Shown piece after piece: positions 63,601 through 64,000 of a stretch of DNA of 64,000 nucleotides. The translations under genes and the position numbers were made by a program. Position 1 is the stretch's first letter, and each line of letters begins with the position of its first letter. Where the stretch lies: positions 2,108,001 through 2,172,000 of the forward strand of contig BTPP01000005.1 of assembly GCA_037102815.1 (NCBI GenBank). Reading direction: 5' to 3'. The DNA is from Neurospora intermedia (Eukaryota; Ascomycota; Sordariomycetes; Sordariales; Sordariaceae). The notes under the pieces were generated by a model that was not told the origin of the DNA, made no database searches, and was given only the letters and a program-made list of their open reading frames with translations.

Positions 63601-64000
63601 CTGAGGGTTCCAAATGAGGGTCCGGTTGTCCTTGCCGCAAGAAAGAAGCAACCCTGCGTCCTGCTGGCACCACGAAAGCGACAAAACGCCCTGATCGTGG
63701 CCTTGGAGAGTCTTCTCTGGCGCTTGGGAGTTGCGAAGGTTCCAGAGCAGGATGACGGGAGCGGTATCATCGGATGAAGCCGTCAGGAGCTTGGTCGAGT
63801 TCTCTGGATCCCAAGCAATGGCGCTGACAGCCTTGCGATGGTTGTTCAAGGTTAGAGATGCCTTCTTGGTCTTGAGATCCCATACGGTCACAAAGCCTCC
63901 TGCACCACCAGTGGCCAGAATGTTGGCGACCTTGGGATTCCAGGCCAAGCAATCGATATCGTGGGCGGCAGCGGTGCCGAGGCGGAAGGGAGCCGAGGTG
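60614..64000 (-). CDS. sec31: COPII coat protein SEC31, C-terminal part (cut by window end)
   Basis: Exons 64000-60727 (continuing beyond the window) and 60658-60614 are joined over a 68-nt intron; the last 14 residues include LISMSKATP. About 1105 residues are present, and the first 150-200 lie outside. SEC31 with SEC13 forms the outer cage of COPII vesicles that leave the endoplasmic reticulum. The visible N-terminal part is WD40 propeller sequence (DIDCLAWNPKVANILATGG, VWDLKTKKASLTL, LWNLR, LIWNPQTGERYGEFPEA). It is followed by the alpha-solenoid (LEDQITRALILGKFEKAVEI, then LRLISSVVAKNLWDIAY). Next comes a 400-residue Pro/Ala/Tyr-rich linker with many PYAPP and PPPP words, which stimulates SAR1 and binds SEC23. 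The C-terminal helical domain begins DRSNIPEHAKELVDILSRDM. All parts fit the family, so it looks intact. Confidence 0.95.

Overview
The window reads as about 64 kb of nuclear chromosome from a filamentous ascomycete, most likely a Sordariales fungus close to Neurospora or Sordaria. The evidence is a set of fungus-specific genes (DASH subunit DAD2, NUC-2/PHO81, shugoshin), short introns (about 50-250 nt) with GTRNGT donors and CTAAC/CTGAC-type branch sites, long gene-free spacers rich in simple repeats and GGTA/TACC tracts, and a lone dispersed 5S rRNA gene, which is a Neurospora-type trait. I could place 15 protein genes (one cut by the window end), one 5S rRNA gene and one small non-autonomous DNA transposon. 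Exon borders were worked out by hand from splice signals and reading phase; in every spliced gene the exon lengths sum to a multiple of three.

Layout. 1-8.2 kb holds no protein gene that I can support; a 5S rRNA gene lies at 8.18 kb. From 8.9 to 17.3 kb three genes lie on the minus strand: a membrane-anchored carboxylesterase, an unrecognised 863-residue protein with tandem Cys/His repeats, and DAD2 of the kinetochore DASH complex. DAD2 is head to head with shugoshin (18.4-20.8 kb, plus), and a 352-bp Tc1/mariner-type MITE sits in their shared upstream region. CCT3 (plus, 21.5-23.6 kb) faces a PRKRIP1-like splicing protein (minus). A DET1-like histidine-phosphatase gene follows (plus, 26.7-28.6 kb), then a Ser/Thr-rich single-pass membrane protein (minus, 31.0-32.3 kb).

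After a 4.4-kb gene-free stretch comes nuc-2 (PHO81), the SPX-ankyrin phosphate sensor, whose start codon appears to be split by an intron. Next are a CUE-domain protein (CUE5-like) and the ESCRT-III subunit VPS20, head to head. Then come a DUF2293 protein (minus), a DHX35-type DEAH RNA helicase (plus), a SKG6-like proline-rich membrane protein (plus), and the C-terminal part of the COPII coat protein SEC31 (minus, running off the right edge).

There is no operon or biosynthetic cluster. Most genes are housekeeping: chromosome segregation, protein folding, splicing, endosomal sorting, secretion and phosphate control. Two divergent pairs join genes of related function: DAD2 with shugoshin (mitosis) and CUE5 with VPS20 (ubiquitin and endosome/vacuole traffic). 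The least explained protein is the Cys/His-repeat protein at 13.3-15.9 kb.
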